The notes under the pieces: generated by a model
Told to the model about the DNA's origin: nothing
The model's input: the letters and a program-made list of their open reading frames with translations, nothing else
The model's database searches: none
Position numbers and translations under genes: made by a program
DNA from: Candidatus Doudnabacteria bacterium
GTDB lineage: Bacteria > Patescibacteriota > Doudnabacteria > UBA920
Reading direction: 5' to 3'
NCBI GenBank assembly: GCA_023245915.1
Contig: JAHFJK010000017.1
Coordinates: forward strand, 1 to 17,138
DNA length: 17,138 nt
Shown: piece by piece, positions 5,693 to 11,302 of the stretch
Position numbering within the stretch: position 1 is the first letter of the stretch
How the letters are laid out: every line of letters starts with the position of its first letter

Positions 5693-6535
5693 TTGCACTA
5701 CTACATTGTCGACCAGGCCAATCTGCCTATTGAAAAATTTGAAAAGCTGCAGACCCAGCTATCCGGTCTGTTGGCCGAATTTAAAGTCGCCGGAGAAATT
5801 TCCCGAGTGACTCCATTGCGCAGTGTTCAGGATTTAGTCGACACTGCCAGCCAACGGGGAGCAAAAACTTTAGTGGCCTGCGGCGGCGATGACACCTTTA
5901 ATTTAATGCTTGCTGCTCTCAAAGGCCGCGACTTTACATTAAGTTTTATTCCTTTTGATCCCCAGTCCACACTTGCTAAAATTTTAGGCATTCCCGACAT
6001 CTATAACGGGGTCAAAACCGTAGCCGCCCGCAGAATTGAAAAAATAGATTTAGCCAAAATTGCCGGCAACTACTTTATCAGCTTCCTGGAGTTCGGGGTC
6101 ATGTCGAATCAACTAAAAACTGCTTCGCTTTGGCAAAGCCTCAAACTGCTATCCTCGCAATCCAGAGCCTTTACTATCCGCGTGGACGACTCTTACACCG
6201 TGACCATTAACGGCCAGGGCGGGCTGGTAGCCAACATTCGTTCCGCTTCGAATAAAAACGAAAAAGTCGCCAACCCCACCGACGGTTATTTGGATTTATT
6301 AATTTTAGAAAGATTAAATAAACTTCAAATTTTAGCCCACAGAAACGCGATCGCGGAAGGTCTTTTAGAAAAAGTCCCCAACACTACGGTAATCAAATGC
6401 AAAAAAATTGAATTCCTCCAGCCCCTGGGTTTTAATCTTACGATGCTGGGCAGGGTGGTCGCCAAATTCCCGGCCACGGTGGAAATTATCCCCCAGAGAT
6501 TAAGAATGATAGTGGGAAAAAATCGAACATTCTAA
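5693..6535 (+). CDS. Diacylglycerol/lipid kinase-like (YegS-type) catalytic domain protein
   Basis: A 280-residue protein resembling the DAGK catalytic/YegS lipid kinase family. The N-terminal half has the alpha/beta layout ending in VACGGDDTFNLMLAAL (GGDDTFN at 64-70), where active kinases have GGDGTxNE. The fourth residue is Asp, not Gly, and the conserved Glu after Asn is absent. A C-terminal beta-rich half follows (NPTDGYLDLLIL, FPATVEIIPQ), as in the family. It may therefore bind a nucleotide or lipid without kinase activity; this is inference. The start is TTG at 5693: an in-frame TAA lies immediately upstream, and HYYIVD matches the usual first beta strand. Only a weak GGA precedes it. 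A 42-bp palindrome follows 38 bp after the stop. Confidence 0.7.
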   Translation: MHYYIVDQANLPIEKFEKLQTQLSGLLAEFKVAGEISRVTPLRSVQDLVDTASQRGAKTLVACGGDDTFNLMLAALKGRDFTLSFIPFDPQSTLAKILGIPDIYNGVKTVAARRIEKIDLAKIAGNYFISFLEFGVMSNQLKTASLWQSLKLLSSQSRAFTIRVDDSYTVTINGQGGLVANIRSASNKNEKVANPTDGYLDLLILERLNKLQILAHRNAIAEGLLEKVPNTTVIKCKKIEFLQPLGFNLTMLGRVVAKFPATVEIIPQRLRMIVGKNRTF

Positions 6536-6573
6536 TAATTTTTTACCGTTCAGCCTAGCAGCTATAAATTTAA

Positions 6574-6615
6574 CGTAATTGTGGAATCTGACGGCCGTCA
6601 GATTCCACAATTACG
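6574..6615. repeat. 42-bp perfect palindrome at the 3' end of the PaaX/Cas2-like gene
   Basis: CGTAATTGTGGAATCTGAC (6574-6592) followed by GG and its exact reverse complement gives a 21+21 bp palindrome with no loop. The core TGACGGCCGTCA and outer TTGTG/CACAA are shared with the palindrome at 7171-7202. It starts 4 bp after the minus-strand stop codon. Neither side has a clear T-run, so it is not a classical terminator. Confidence 0.9.
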
Positions 6616-6619
6616 ATTC

Positions 6620-7135
6620 TTATTTCAATCCGAACTTGTTAAGTAAATCTTCATCATCGTCCATCTCATGAATGCTCATAATCCTAATGTAATCTTTTAA
6701 ACCAGCTTCTTTTAGGTATCTTATAGCCTCGCGGTTAAGCGGATAAGGGTTAATAAAAACACTCGCCTGTAATTTGTAAAAACCATTCCGTTTTAATAAA
6801 GTGCGCAATAGATTTCGCTTTTTGCGGCTTTCCTCGGGAATGTCAAAAACTACCAAACGCCATTTACCATCCCAGTCTTTTGGTTTGGGTAAAATGGCCT
6901 TTTTCATTAAAATAGCTAATTGGCCTTTGCTTGTGCACAAAATGAACTTTTGATTATTTTTCTGGATAATTTTTACCAGGCCTCTTCGCTGCATTTGCCA
7001 AATGGTGTTGTTGTATTTCTGCCTTTCCCAAGCTCTGAATCTGCGGATGAATTTGTAAGGCTTTTCATACAAATAAGGATACGGACGATCGTCGCCTGTA
7101 ATCGCTTCTAAAATTAAATCTACAAAAATACCCAT
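6620..7135 (-). CDS. PaaX/Cas2-like protein (stand-alone, no CRISPR)
   Basis: A 171-residue protein. Residues ~20-75 look like a winged-helix DNA-binding part (KFIRRFRAWERQKYNNTIWQ, MQRRGLVKIIQ, KFILCTSKGQLAIL). From ~85 it has a Cas2-like ferredoxin fold: WDGKWRLVVFDIPEESRKKR, LLRTLLKRNGFYKLQASVFI, then PYPLNREAIRYLKE. The same pairing of winged helix and Cas2-like domain is known in PaaX-type repressors. The Asp of VFDIP matches the conserved Cas2 position. No repeat-spacer array or other cas gene is present, so regulation is likelier than spacer acquisition. The promoter lies inside a 32-bp palindrome upstream, suggesting autorepression, and a related 42-bp palindrome lies just past the stop. 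No clear Shine-Dalgarno precedes the ATG at 7135. Automated pipelines may call this cas2. Confidence 0.8.
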   Translation of the reverse strand: MGIFVDLILEAITGDDRPYPYLYEKPYKFIRRFRAWERQKYNNTIWQMQRRGLVKIIQKNNQKFILCTSKGQLAILMKKAILPKPKDWDGKWRLVVFDIPEESRKKRNLLRTLLKRNGFYKLQASVFINPYPLNREAIRYLKEAGLKDYIRIMSIHEMDDDEDLLNKFGLK

Positions 7136-7164
7136 ATTTTTTTATATTAATTGCAATCAATAAT

Positions 7165-7193
7165 ATTGTATTGTGAAAATTGACGGCCGTCAA
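7165..7193 (-). promoter_or_regulatory. Promoter of the PaaX/Cas2-like gene
   Basis: On the minus strand TTGACG (7193-7188), a 17-bp spacer and TACAAT (7170-7165) form a good sigma-70 promoter. The -35 hexamer and the whole spacer fall inside the palindrome at 7171-7202, the arrangement expected of an operator-controlled promoter. Confidence 0.75.
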
Positions 7194-7202
7194 TTTTCAC
7201 AA
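7171..7202. repeat. 32-bp perfect palindrome (likely operator) upstream of the PaaX/Cas2-like gene
   Basis: TTGTGAAAATTGACGG and its exact reverse complement form a loop-free palindrome. Each arm matches the 6574-6615 palindrome in 13 of 16 positions, and every difference is mirrored in the opposite arm, so both remain perfect. It overlaps the promoter's -35 and spacer. Confidence 0.9.
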
Positions 7203-7211
7203 CTTGCATTA

Positions 7212-7282
7212 AATAAAAAAATTAAATAACAAAACCGGTGTTCGTTCCAGCGCCTCCCCGCCGAACGACTTACCGGTTATTT
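7212..7282 (-). terminator. Terminator of the SDR-like gene
   Basis: AACCGGT and ACCGGTT (7233-7239/7272-7278) form the stem, extended by AAATAAC/TTATTT. An inner GTTCG/CGAAC stem (7240-7244/7262-7266) is also present. On the minus strand a T-rich run (about 7232-7212) follows, fitting rho-independent termination of the gene ending at 7300. Confidence 0.65.
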
Positions 7283-7299
7283 GTATTGCTTGTTGCCTT

Positions 7300-7905
7300 T
7301 CAATAGAGTACAATTTGACTCCCATTGGCATAACTCCCACTGATAATGCCCTGAACAACTTGGGCGAGTGTTTCTATATGCACCTCTTCGTCATGTACGC
7401 CTTGACCCCGACCCTGGATGAGTTTGCCCATGCTCGAACCAATAATCAGACCCATTTCAAGATAATAAGCCTGAACGGAACTGTGCTCCGCAGCAAATCG
7501 AACGGCAACTAACATTGCTCCATTGCCTACAACAAACGGCGCAAAAAGCGGGTCGGCATGTTCCATTTTGCCTCCAAAAAATATAACAATAGGCACGGCA
7601 TTTTTGACAGCCTCATTCAACACGACCAAAGCGCCAAAAGCTTTTGCCAAGACATTGCTTGACGCCGCCTGCCAATCTTGAATGTTGCCTAAGGTCTCTT
7701 CTCTATAGAAGCCAGCAGCGTGAATTACAACATCCGGCTTAATTCTGAAAATCAAAGCTGCAACTGCTTCGTTATTTGTGACGTCACAAGCTTCTCCAAG
7801 CTTGCCCGAACGGCTGGCAAAGATAAACTCGTGATCTTTCAAATGTTGTGCCAATAGATAGCCGACGCTGGTTTGGGAAGAAACGCCGATTACTAAAATT
7901 TTCAT
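7300..7905 (-). CDS. SDR-like Rossmann-fold protein lacking the usual catalytic pair
   Basis: A 201-residue short protein with SDR-type order: an N-terminal nucleotide-binding strand and loop MKILVIGVSSQTSVG, the acidic DVTN motif after strand 3, VVIHAAG (NAG-like motif), and a central helix APFVVGNGAMLVAVRFAAEH. In active SDRs that helix carries YxxxK; here the Tyr and Lys positions are Val and Asn, and the glycine loop is also irregular. It is shorter than the usual ~250 residues. It may bind NAD(P) without classical oxidoreductase activity, or belong to an atypical reductase or epimerase subgroup. ATG at 7905 is preceded by AAGGAG (7918-7913) with 7-nt spacing, so the start is firm. A promoter and a terminator bracket it, so it is probably transcribed alone. 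Confidence 0.7.
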   Translation of the reverse strand: MKILVIGVSSQTSVGYLLAQHLKDHEFIFASRSGKLGEACDVTNNEAVAALIFRIKPDVVIHAAGFYREETLGNIQDWQAASSNVLAKAFGALVVLNEAVKNAVPIVIFFGGKMEHADPLFAPFVVGNGAMLVAVRFAAEHSSVQAYYLEMGLIIGSSMGKLIQGRGQGVHDEEVHIETLAQVVQGIISGSYANGSQIVLY

Positions 7906-7935
7906 GACTCCTCTCCTTGATGTTTGAGAAAACCT

Positions 7936-7964
7936 ATTATAAACAAATAGTCCAAAAAAGTCGA
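7936..7964 (-). promoter_or_regulatory. Promoter of the SDR-like gene
   Basis: On the minus strand TCGACT (7964-7959), a 17-bp spacer and consensus TATAAT (7941-7936). The -35 matches TTGACA in 4 of 6 positions. It lies back-to-back with the infB promoter region. Confidence 0.65.
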
Positions 7965-8006
7965 GCTAAAATTTTTTACTACTGGCCAATAAAAAATAAT
8001 TTTAGC
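7965..8006. repeat. Inverted repeat between divergent promoters
   Basis: GCTAAAATT (7965-7973) and AATTTTAGC (7998-8006) are exact reverse complements with AT-rich sequence between them. The element sits exactly between the SDR -35 box and the putative infB -35 box, so it could be a shared regulatory site. Confidence 0.45.
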
Positions 8007-8035
8007 TTGATTTTATTGAGGTTCTCTGGTAATGT
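8007..8035 (+). promoter_or_regulatory. Putative infB promoter
   Basis: TTGATT (8007-8012), a 17-bp spacer and TAATGT (8030-8035) are a reasonable sigma-70 match. The start would be near 8042, leaving a leader of about 155 nt before infB. Confidence 0.5.
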
Positions 8036-8179
8036 TAATTAGTTATAGTTCACAGATACACTGATAAAAGGCAGATTACTCAGATGGCTGAACAATAGTG
8101 TTCGACTTTATGGAGAACCAATTGTTCAATTACAAGTAAGACAAAATAGCTTCTCCACAGAGGCCGAAAACTATTTTGT
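8020..8179 (+). promoter_or_regulatory. Structured infB leader
   Basis: The infB upstream region contains three exact pairings: GGTTCTC/GAGAACC (8020-8026/8113-8119), GAACAAT/ATTGTTC (8090-8096/8121-8127) and ACAAAATAG/CTATTTTGT (8141-8149/8171-8179). The first two cross each other, so they are alternatives or a pseudoknot. The last ends 16 nt before the infB ATG and could restrict ribosome access. If transcription starts near 8042, the 8020 arm is outside the RNA. No known riboswitch family is recognised, and this stretch has no coding gene. Confidence 0.45.
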
Positions 8180-8195
8180 TATCTAATTTTCAAAT

Positions 8196-10178
8196 ATGAA
8201 CTTATCAAGCTTGTCGTCACAGTTGAATATATCAATACAAGATCTCCGGCTTAAGGCTAAGGAGAAGGGTTATTTTATTTCGCCCAAGGCAAATAAAGTT
8301 GACAATTATGTTGCCAGAAAATTAATTGAAGCTTTCGGTCCCTCGACTCGCTCGGGATCTGCGACCAGCCAACCATCGGCTCCGATAAAAATCAAGCTGC
8401 CCGCGTTTTTAAAAGTCAGGGATTTTGCCCAGCTGTTAAATTTACCGGTAACCAAAGTCATCACGGTTTTAATTAACAATGGCGTCATGGCAACCATTAA
8501 CGAAGAAGTGGATTTTGACACTGCTTCTGTTGTGGCAAGCGATTTGGGCTTTGAAATTTCCAGTGAGGTTGACACCACGGCGCAAGAATTTGGTATAGGT
8601 TTTTTGCAGGAAGTTTTAAAAGCCGAAAAAGAAGCGGATTTAAAATCCCGACCGCCCATTGTGACCATTATGGGCCACGTAGACCACGGTAAAACCACAC
8701 TTTTGGACACTATTCGCAAAGCCAAAGTGGCCGAAGGGGAGAGTGGCGGCATTACCCAGCACATTGGGGCTTATACAGTTACTTTTCGAAAAAATTCTAA
8801 TAAAGAGATCCCTCGCTCCGTTCGGGATGATTTTTCTGGAAGAAAAATCACTTTTTTAGACACTCCGGGCCACGAAGCCTTTACTGAAATGCGTGCCAGA
8901 GGAGCCAATGTTACTGACCTGATAGTTTTGGTAGTGGCTGCTGATGACGGCATCCAGTCGCAAACCGTGGAAGTAATCAACCGCGCCAAATTTACCAACA
9001 CGCCCATGATTGTAGCCATAAACAAAATCGACAAACCCGAGGCCAACATTATGAAAGTCAAACAGGAATTAGCGGGACAAGGCGTGCTGACAGAGGAGTG
9101 GGGCGGCAAAACCATTGCCTGTGAAATTTCTGCTAAACAAAATTTAGGCATTGATAATTTGCTGGAAATGATTTTGCTGACCGCGGAAGTGGAAAATTTG
9201 CGCGCCAATCCGGCAGGCAAAACCATTGGCACAATTATAGAAAGCAAAATTACCCAGGGCAAAGGCGCCACCGCCACTGTTGTAGTGCAAAACGGCACGC
9301 TTAAAGTTGGCGATATAATTGCGGCCGGAGCGGCTTTTGGCAGAATTCGCAGCTTGGAAGACGAAACCGGAAAAAAATTAAAAGAAGCCGGGCCTTCCAC
9401 GCCTGCACAAATTTCCGGCCTTTCCGAAGTACCGCAAGCCGGCGACATTTTGCAGACCCTAGCCACTTTAGACGAAGCAAAAAGCATCGCGCTTACCGCG
9501 CAGAGAAAAAACCAAAGCCATAAAATTGCGGGCAAACAGGCCATAGTAGGCGACGTGGCCAACAAAACTTTAAACCTGATAATAAAAACCGACGTAGCCG
9601 GTTCTTTGGAAGCCATTAAACAATCCATTGCCAAATTAAAAAACGACGAGGTTAAAATTTCCATTTTAAGCGAAGGTGTTGGCGAAATAAATGAAAACGA
9701 TGTCCTGCTGGCATCCAGCTCCAAAGCCGTAATTATTGGCTTTCACACTAAAGTTAATCCCAAAGCCATAAATTTGGCCAAACAAAAAAAAGTGGTTATA
9801 GATACTTACGAAGTTATTTATGAGCTGATTGAAGACATTACCTCTGCTGTCATAAAAATGTTTACGCCGGAGCTGGAAAAAATTGCTTTGGGCACGGCCA
9901 AAGTTTTAGCCATTTTCCGCACAGAAAAAGGGCTTATGATTGTCGGCGGCAGGGTGGAACAGGGTGAACTCAAAAAGAACAGTAAAATTATGGTGCTTAG
10001 GGAAAGCACTGAACTCGGCCGCGGGGAAATAGAAGAACTCCAGCAAAGCAAAGTCGCCGCCCGCACAATAGGCAAGGGTGAAGAATTTGGGATAAAACTT
10101 AAAACTTCGGTAAAGATTTTAGAAGGCGATGTTCTGGAAAGTTTTGAGGAAAAGATAAAACAAAAAACACTTAATTAA
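8196..10178 (+). CDS. infB: Translation initiation factor IF-2
   Basis: IF-2 is the GTPase that places initiator fMet-tRNA in the ribosomal P site and promotes subunit joining. The 660-residue form is short, because the N-terminal region has been reduced. A small IF2-N domain opens the protein (LSSLSSQLNISIQDLRLKAK), a second IF2-N-like segment follows (about 70-120), then the G domain with G1 GHVDHGKTT (160-168), GGITQHIGAY (184-193), G3 DTPGH (222-226), G4 NKID (276-279) and a SAK motif, then domains II to IV with the fMet-tRNA-binding end. Two stretches look inserted: GPSTRSGSA near residue 48, and about 18 residues (RKNSNKEIPRSVRDDFSGRK, 198-217) between G2 and G3, both over palindromic DNA. 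No Shine-Dalgarno is seen; a hairpin precedes the ATG. Its last 18 codons are duplicated at 11028-11086. Confidence 0.97.
   Translation: MNLSSLSSQLNISIQDLRLKAKEKGYFISPKANKVDNYVARKLIEAFGPSTRSGSATSQPSAPIKIKLPAFLKVRDFAQLLNLPVTKVITVLINNGVMATINEEVDFDTASVVASDLGFEISSEVDTTAQEFGIGFLQEVLKAEKEADLKSRPPIVTIMGHVDHGKTTLLDTIRKAKVAEGESGGITQHIGAYTVTFRKNSNKEIPRSVRDDFSGRKITFLDTPGHEAFTEMRARGANVTDLIVLVVAADDGIQSQTVEVINRAKFTNTPMIVAINKIDKPEANIMKVKQELAGQGVLTEEWGGKTIACEISAKQNLGIDNLLEMILLTAEVENLRANPAGKTIGTIIESKITQGKGATATVVVQNGTLKVGDIIAAGAAFGRIRSLEDETGKKLKEAGPSTPAQISGLSEVPQAGDILQTLATLDEAKSIALTAQRKNQSHKIAGKQAIVGDVANKTLNLIIKTDVAGSLEAIKQSIAKLKNDEVKISILSEGVGEINENDVLLASSSKAVIIGFHTKVNPKAINLAKQKKVVIDTYEVIYELIEDITSAVIKMFTPELEKIALGTAKVLAIFRTEKGLMIVGGRVEQGELKKNSKIMVLRESTELGRGEIEELQQSKVAARTIGKGEEFGIKLKTSVKILEGDVLESFEEKIKQKTLN
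8339..8357. repeat. Palindromic element in the infB N-terminal linker
   Basis: TCCC...GGGA arms surround TCGACTCGCTC. It encodes GPSTRSG, at the junction of the IF2-N segment and a Ser/Pro linker. It shares the 11-mer CCTCGACTCGC (8341-8351) with the element in the DUF4446 gene (5003-5013), which suggests one repeat family. Confidence 0.5.
8807..8830. repeat. In-frame palindromic element in the infB G domain
   Basis: ATCCC (8808-8812) and GGGAT (8824-8828) flank TCGCTCCGTTC. It encodes IPRSVRDD inside an insertion between the G2 and G3 motifs, where IF-2 normally has only a short beta-turn. It resembles in-frame palindromic repeat insertions such as Rickettsia palindromic elements. Confidence 0.6.
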
Positions 10179-10205
10179 AAAATCCTCCAAAATGGAGGAT
10201 TTTTT
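10177..10205. terminator. Bidirectional terminator between infB and the PIN toxin
   Basis: AAAAATCCTCC (10178-10188) pairs perfectly with GGAGGATTTTT (10194-10204). A- and T-runs on each side give a rho-independent terminator on both strands. It overlaps the infB stop and the end of the minus-strand PIN gene. Confidence 0.9.
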
Positions 10206-10629
10206 AATTTATAATCTGTTTGATAAATTTTTCCGGCGTTAAAATTTCAACGTTTTGATACTTTTTCATAACCAACAAATCTTTATCTCGAGTAACAATA
10301 TAGTCTGCCCCCGCGGCCACAGCACAGGCCAAAATCATATCATCGTTTGGATCACGACAAACTCTGGGCATATCGGTAGGCAAGCTCACCAGATTAAAAG
10401 CTTTCATTAACTCATTAAGGAAATCTTTAACCTCTTCATCTTCGTATTTATACTTCCGCCGAATCCTTTGTTGCAGCAAGAGGGTTTTTGCGGCTTCAGC
10501 AAAAATTTCCAGACAAGCCGCAGCTTTGCATTTGTCTTCTTTAACCCGCCGGATTAATTCAAAGGATAAACCATCAGGCAGCACAAAAACGCTCACAAGC
10601 ACAGTGGTATCAAAAACTATTTTAAGCAT
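10204..10629 (-). CDS. PIN-domain toxin (COG1569/TIGR00305 type)
   Basis: A 141-residue PIN-fold protein, probably a metal-dependent endoribonuclease toxin. Acidic residues sit as expected: D7 in VFDTTVLVS, E41 and E45 in the first helical part, D93/D96/D97 in CRDPNDDMIL, and D115 in YIVTRDKDLL. CRDPNDDMILACAVAAGADY is typical of the toxin component, PIN family group. Its ATG lies inside the last codons of the AbrB-type antitoxin gene (8-bp overlap), so the two are translationally coupled. The pair runs against infB and shares its terminator. It is part of the block inserted between infB and the duplicated infB 3' end. Confidence 0.88.
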   Translation of the reverse strand: MLKIVFDTTVLVSVFVLPDGLSFELIRRVKEDKCKAAACLEIFAEAAKTLLLQQRIRRKYKYEDEEVKDFLNELMKAFNLVSLPTDMPRVCRDPNDDMILACAVAAGADYIVTRDKDLLVMKKYQNVEILTPEKFIKQIIN

Positions 10630-10948
10630 CCTGCTTGCGAAAATTTTTAATCATTTCGGCAATTTCTTCCTCGGCTTCCCGCACTGTCTGCTTTTTAAAG
10701 CCGGGCCTAAGTTTGGGCCTATTGATAATCTTCAACAATTTATCCCAATCCGCTTGCTTATCAGTAACCTTAGACGGCCTTAACAAAATTCCCTCATTGG
10801 TAGCTTGAGCGGATAAATAGTCCCCTTCGACAAGATTAAACTTTGCGCGTAATGCCGGAGGCAATGTCACCTGCGCGAAACGACGAATCCTTACCAGACG
10901 GGTAAAGTTCCCGGACTTTAATCCTGATTTTATAACTGTTTTAGGCAT
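10622..10948 (-). CDS. SpoVT/AbrB-type antitoxin
   Basis: A 108-residue protein with an AbrB swapped-hairpin-like segment in the first half (RIRRFAQVTLPPALRAKFNL, VEGDYLSAQATNEGILLRPS, about residues 19-60) and a charged C-terminal helix (REAEEEIAEMIKNFRK), the probable toxin-binding part. It should bind its own operator and neutralise the PIN toxin encoded immediately downstream with an 8-bp overlap. A consensus promoter and a 19-bp palindrome lie just upstream. ATG at 10948 is the only good start, and the Shine-Dalgarno is weak. Confidence 0.85.
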   Translation of the reverse strand: MPKTVIKSGLKSGNFTRLVRIRRFAQVTLPPALRAKFNLVEGDYLSAQATNEGILLRPSKVTDKQADWDKLLKIINRPKLRPGFKKQTVREAEEEIAEMIKNFRKQDA

Positions 10949-10958
10949 ATTTTTCTTG

Positions 10959-11006
10959 AATTAAGAATTTCTTAATTTATTGTATCAAACCTACTCACAA
11001 TGTCAA
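10959..11006 (-). promoter_or_regulatory. Promoter and operator-like palindrome of the AbrB/PIN operon
   Basis: On the minus strand TTGACA (11006-11001), a 16-bp spacer and TACAAT (10984-10979, preceded by TGA). Between the -10 box and the start codon lies AATTAAGAA-T-TTCTTAATT (10959-10977), a 19-bp perfect palindrome around one central base, well placed for autorepression by the antitoxin. Confidence 0.75.
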
Positions 11007-11027
11007 CTGATGCTGATAAAAGTAAAA

Positions 11028-11086
11028 AAGGCGATGTGCTGGAAAGTTTTGAGGAAAAACTCAAACAGAAAACTTTAAATACTTAA
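11028..11086 (+). pseudogene. Duplicated 3' end of infB (remnant)
   Basis: In frame this reads GDVLESFEEKLKQKTLNT and stop, against GDVLESFEEKIKQKTLN and stop at the end of infB (10123-10178). Differences are mostly synonymous (GTT/GTG, AAG/AAA, CAA/CAG, ACA/ACT, CTT/TTA), with Ile to Leu and one extra Thr codon. There is no start codon or gene body upstream. With infB it brackets the AbrB/PIN module as a direct repeat. It is followed by its own terminator. Confidence 0.88.
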
Positions 11087-11092
11087 AATCTT

Positions 11093-11128
11093 AAAAAAAC
11101 CGGTGGATACTATATCCGCCGATTTTTT
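11093..11128 (+). terminator. Terminator after the duplicated infB end
   Basis: CGGTGGAT (11101-11108) pairs with ATCCGCCG (11114-11121), with one G-T wobble, followed by six T (11123-11128). This may be the original infB terminator displaced by the TA insertion, or the imported one. Confidence 0.8.
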
Positions 11129-11218
11129 GATTCATAAAAAATTCGTAGCTCTTGACAACTCTCTCTCTGGCAAAATGGAAAGTCCCAAAATGTAGCAAAA
11201 ATAGATTCGTAAGACTAT

Positions 11219-11283
11219 GCAATATCTGCAAATTTTGTGATATTGCCTGGTCCACTTGCGAATAAGTGGATAGCTCTTTTTTT
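11219..11283 (+). promoter_or_regulatory. Two-hairpin, attenuator-like leader
   Basis: GCAATATC/GATATTGC (11219-11226/11239-11246) is followed by TCCACTT/AAGTGGA (11251-11257/11264-11270) and then, after CTC-type spacing, seven T (11277-11283). The Shine-Dalgarno AGGAGG (11293-11298) follows. The second hairpin plus T-run resembles an intrinsic terminator placed before a gene. No convincing promoter could be paired with it. Confidence 0.45.
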
Positions 11284-11302
11284 GGAAAATTTAGGAGGAC
11301 AA

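Noticed and set aside
6620..7135. cas2 gene as evidence of a CRISPR-Cas locus
   Set aside because: No repeat-spacer array, cas1 or effector gene is present in the window. The N-terminal winged-helix part and operator-like palindrome fit a PaaX-type regulator better.
6574..7202. Palindrome-gene-palindrome unit as a transposon with target duplication
   Set aside because: The sequences just outside the two palindromes share no convincing direct repeat, so transposition is not shown. It is kept only as a hypothesis in the findings.
7906..8195. A tRNA or known small RNA gene in the infB upstream spacer
   Set aside because: No T-loop GTTCRA context with a matching acceptor stem, and no tmRNA, 6S or SRP signature, could be found. 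Only generic inverted repeats are supported.
8771..9724. 317-codon open frame antisense to infB
   Set aside because: It lies fully within infB on the opposite strand, has low-complexity Ser/Ala/Leu composition, no ribosome site and no family resemblance. It is a shadow of infB codon use.
11152..11157. TTGACA as a -35 box for the 11303 gene
   Set aside because: No acceptable -10 hexamer occurs 15-19 bp downstream, so a promoter cannot be supported here.
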